Source: Emydura subglobosa
Taxonomy: Eukaryota > Chordata > Testudines > Chelidae
Assembly: GCA_007922225.1 (NCBI GenBank)
Contig: ML679969.1
Span: forward strand, 16,489,999 to 16,553,998
Reading direction: 5' to 3'
DNA length: 64,000 nucleotides
Every line of letters begins with the position of its first letter. Within the stretch, counting starts at the first letter, position 1. Under the pieces are notes generated by a model that worked only from the letters and a program-made list of their open reading frames with translations, was not told the DNA's origin and did not search any database. Both the position numbers and the translations under genes were made by a program. This document shows positions 63,069 through 64,000 of the stretch, in pieces.

Positions 63069-64000
63069 TCACTGACGAGCGGCTCTATTCAGCACAGCCC
63101 TGCCAACCGCCGCGTCATCTCTTGCCTGTTGAACAATGGCGTAGTGGGTCGCGAAAGTGTGGACTGACGACCAGGTGGCTGCTCTGCAGATGTCCTGCAG
63201 TGGCACGTTCTCTAAGAAGGCCGCCGATGAGGCCTGAGTTCTGGTCGAATGTGCCGTTACCGCTCCTGGTAATGGCACCTTCGCTTGCTTGTAACACGCC
63301 TTAATACATGAAGTGATCCAAGAAGAAATTCGCTTGGTGGAGATGGGAGAGCCCTTCATACGCTCTGCCACTGCTACGAACAGCTGTGTCGACTTCCGGA
63401 AGGGTCTGGTTCTTTCCATGTAGTGTGCCAGGGCCCTCCTGACATCCAGCGAATGCCATCTCCGTTCCTTATCCGAACCATGCGGTTTTGGGAAGAACAC
63501 CGGGAGGAAAATATCTTGGTTACAGTGGAATTGGGACACTACCTTGGGCAGGAAGGCTGGGTGGGGTCTCATCCTGACCTTATCCTTGTAAAAAACAGTA
63601 TAGGGGGGTTCAGAAGTGAGCGCTCTTAACTCAGAGAGCCTCCTGGCCGAAGTAATGGCCACCAGGAATGCTACCTTCCAAGAGAGGAGGAGCAGGGAGC
63701 ACGTAGCCATAGGCTCAAATGGGGGTCCTGTTAACATAGTGAGTACCAGGTTTAAATCCCAGGGAGGGACAGGGTCTCGAACCTGTGGGAACACTCTCTC
63801 CACCCCTTTCAGGAATCTAACCGACATGGGGTGGGAAAACAATGACCTCCCTTCCATCGGCTTGTGAAACGCCGATATAGCCGCCAGGTGTACCTTCAAG
63901 GAGGCCAAGGCCAGGCCCTGGAGTTTAAGATATAGAAGGTATTCTAGGATCACCTGTATGGGAGAGCAGGTAGGAGTGATAGCCCTGGTCTCCGCCCAAC
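63069..64000 (-). CDS. DIRS tyrosine recombinase, C-terminal part, 5' end outside window
   Basis: The frame is open from the window edge to a stop at 63069, about 310 codons. A GTG at 63951-63953 can be read as a start, but the frame continues upstream without a stop (W-A-E-T-R-A-I-T...), so the true start lies outside. The N-terminal part resembles a SAM-like core-binding domain: a helix with LLYLKLQGLALASLKVHLAA and then AFH. The catalytic domain follows, counting from the GTG: Arg I in the SARRLSEL motif near residue 104-105, the HSTR box (H235, R238), W261 and H265 in WSSVHTF, and the nucleophile candidate Y271 in THYAI. These are the R, H-x-x-R, H/W and Y residues expected of tyrosine recombinases, and spacing and sequence resemble DIRS rather than phage integrases. 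It would join the circular DNA intermediate into the host genome. No key residue is missing. Neighbouring sequence is the element's own terminal repeat, not host genes. Confidence 0.85.
   Translation of the reverse strand, partial: WAETRAITPTCSPIQVILEYLLYLKLQGLALASLKVHLAAISAFHKPMEGRSLFSHPMSVRFLKGVERVFPQVRDPVPPWDLNLVLTMLTGPPFEPMATCSLLLLSWKVAFLVAITSARRLSELRALTSEPPYTVFYKDKVRMRPHPAFLPKVVSQFHCNQDIFLPVFFPKPHGSDKERRWHSLDVRRALAHYMERTRPFRKSTQLFVAVAERMKGSPISTKRISSWITSCIKACYKQAKVPLPGAVTAHSTRTQASSAAFLENVPLQDICRAATWSSVHTFATHYAIVQQARDDAAVGRAVLNRAARQ

Larger units (their letters stand above)
62688..64000 (-). mobile_element. DIRS-like retrotransposon, 3' part (continues past window end)
   Basis: Reading the minus strand, the sequence runs from an open tyrosine recombinase frame to its stop at 63069, then an internal complementary region (62934-63034), then a terminal inverted repeat ending near 62688. 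This order is that of DIRS-group retrotransposons, which integrate with a tyrosine recombinase instead of a DDE integrase and carry inverted terminal repeats plus an internal region complementary to the element ends. The gag and RT/RNase H parts would lie beyond 64000 and are not visible. The outer end reads GTT on the minus strand, and no target duplication can be judged from one end. The recombinase frame has no stop or frameshift over more than 900 bases, so the copy is young compared with the decayed repeats elsewhere in the window. The family assignment is firm. Activity is inference. Confidence 0.85.

Overview
The window looks like nuclear DNA of a turtle or a close reptilian relative. 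The evidence is the repeat content: 3' ends of CR1 LINEs (coding C-terminus plus CR1-type tails), MIR-like tRNA-headed SINEs, several old foldback (MITE-like) DNA transposons, two copies of a repeat I associate with turtle and crocodilian sequence, and a DIRS-type tyrosine-recombinase retrotransposon. No bacterial operons, CRISPR arrays, rRNA or canonical tRNA genes were seen. Nearly all open reading frames are short chance frames typical of intronic or intergenic vertebrate DNA.

Layout. Positions 1-9253 are mostly unique sequence with two old MIR-like copies. Between 9 and 34 kb the minus strand carries a series of small exon-like segments. The best is 15530-15606, with a very strong acceptor and a Cys-containing reading frame. 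Those at 31353-31406, 30457-30484 and 9254-9317 can be joined to it in one phase. This would be one gene transcribed right to left with long introns. I do not recognise the protein and the model is tentative. Around 20.8-22.6 kb there are unexplained long frames and one further very exon-like segment (22441-22596).

From 34 to 45 kb the DNA is non-coding. Its clearest feature is a 270-bp segment present twice, 1.25 kb apart. From 44.9 to 55.8 kb repeats dominate: CR1 ends at 44930-45280, 46084-46215 and 55315-55825; a MIR at 46975-47190; and foldbacks at 48330-48745, 48825-49105, 51562-51792 and 52392-52650. Region 55.8-62.7 kb holds old SINE sequence and a CCAAT/octamer/TATA-like cluster at 59370-59495.

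The right end (62688-64000) is the most informative part. It is the 3' portion of a DIRS-like retrotransposon on the minus strand: a tyrosine recombinase frame open to the window edge, then an internal complementary region and a terminal inverted repeat carrying a TATA box. The internal region can be read as a copy of the joined element ends, which predicts the unseen left end.
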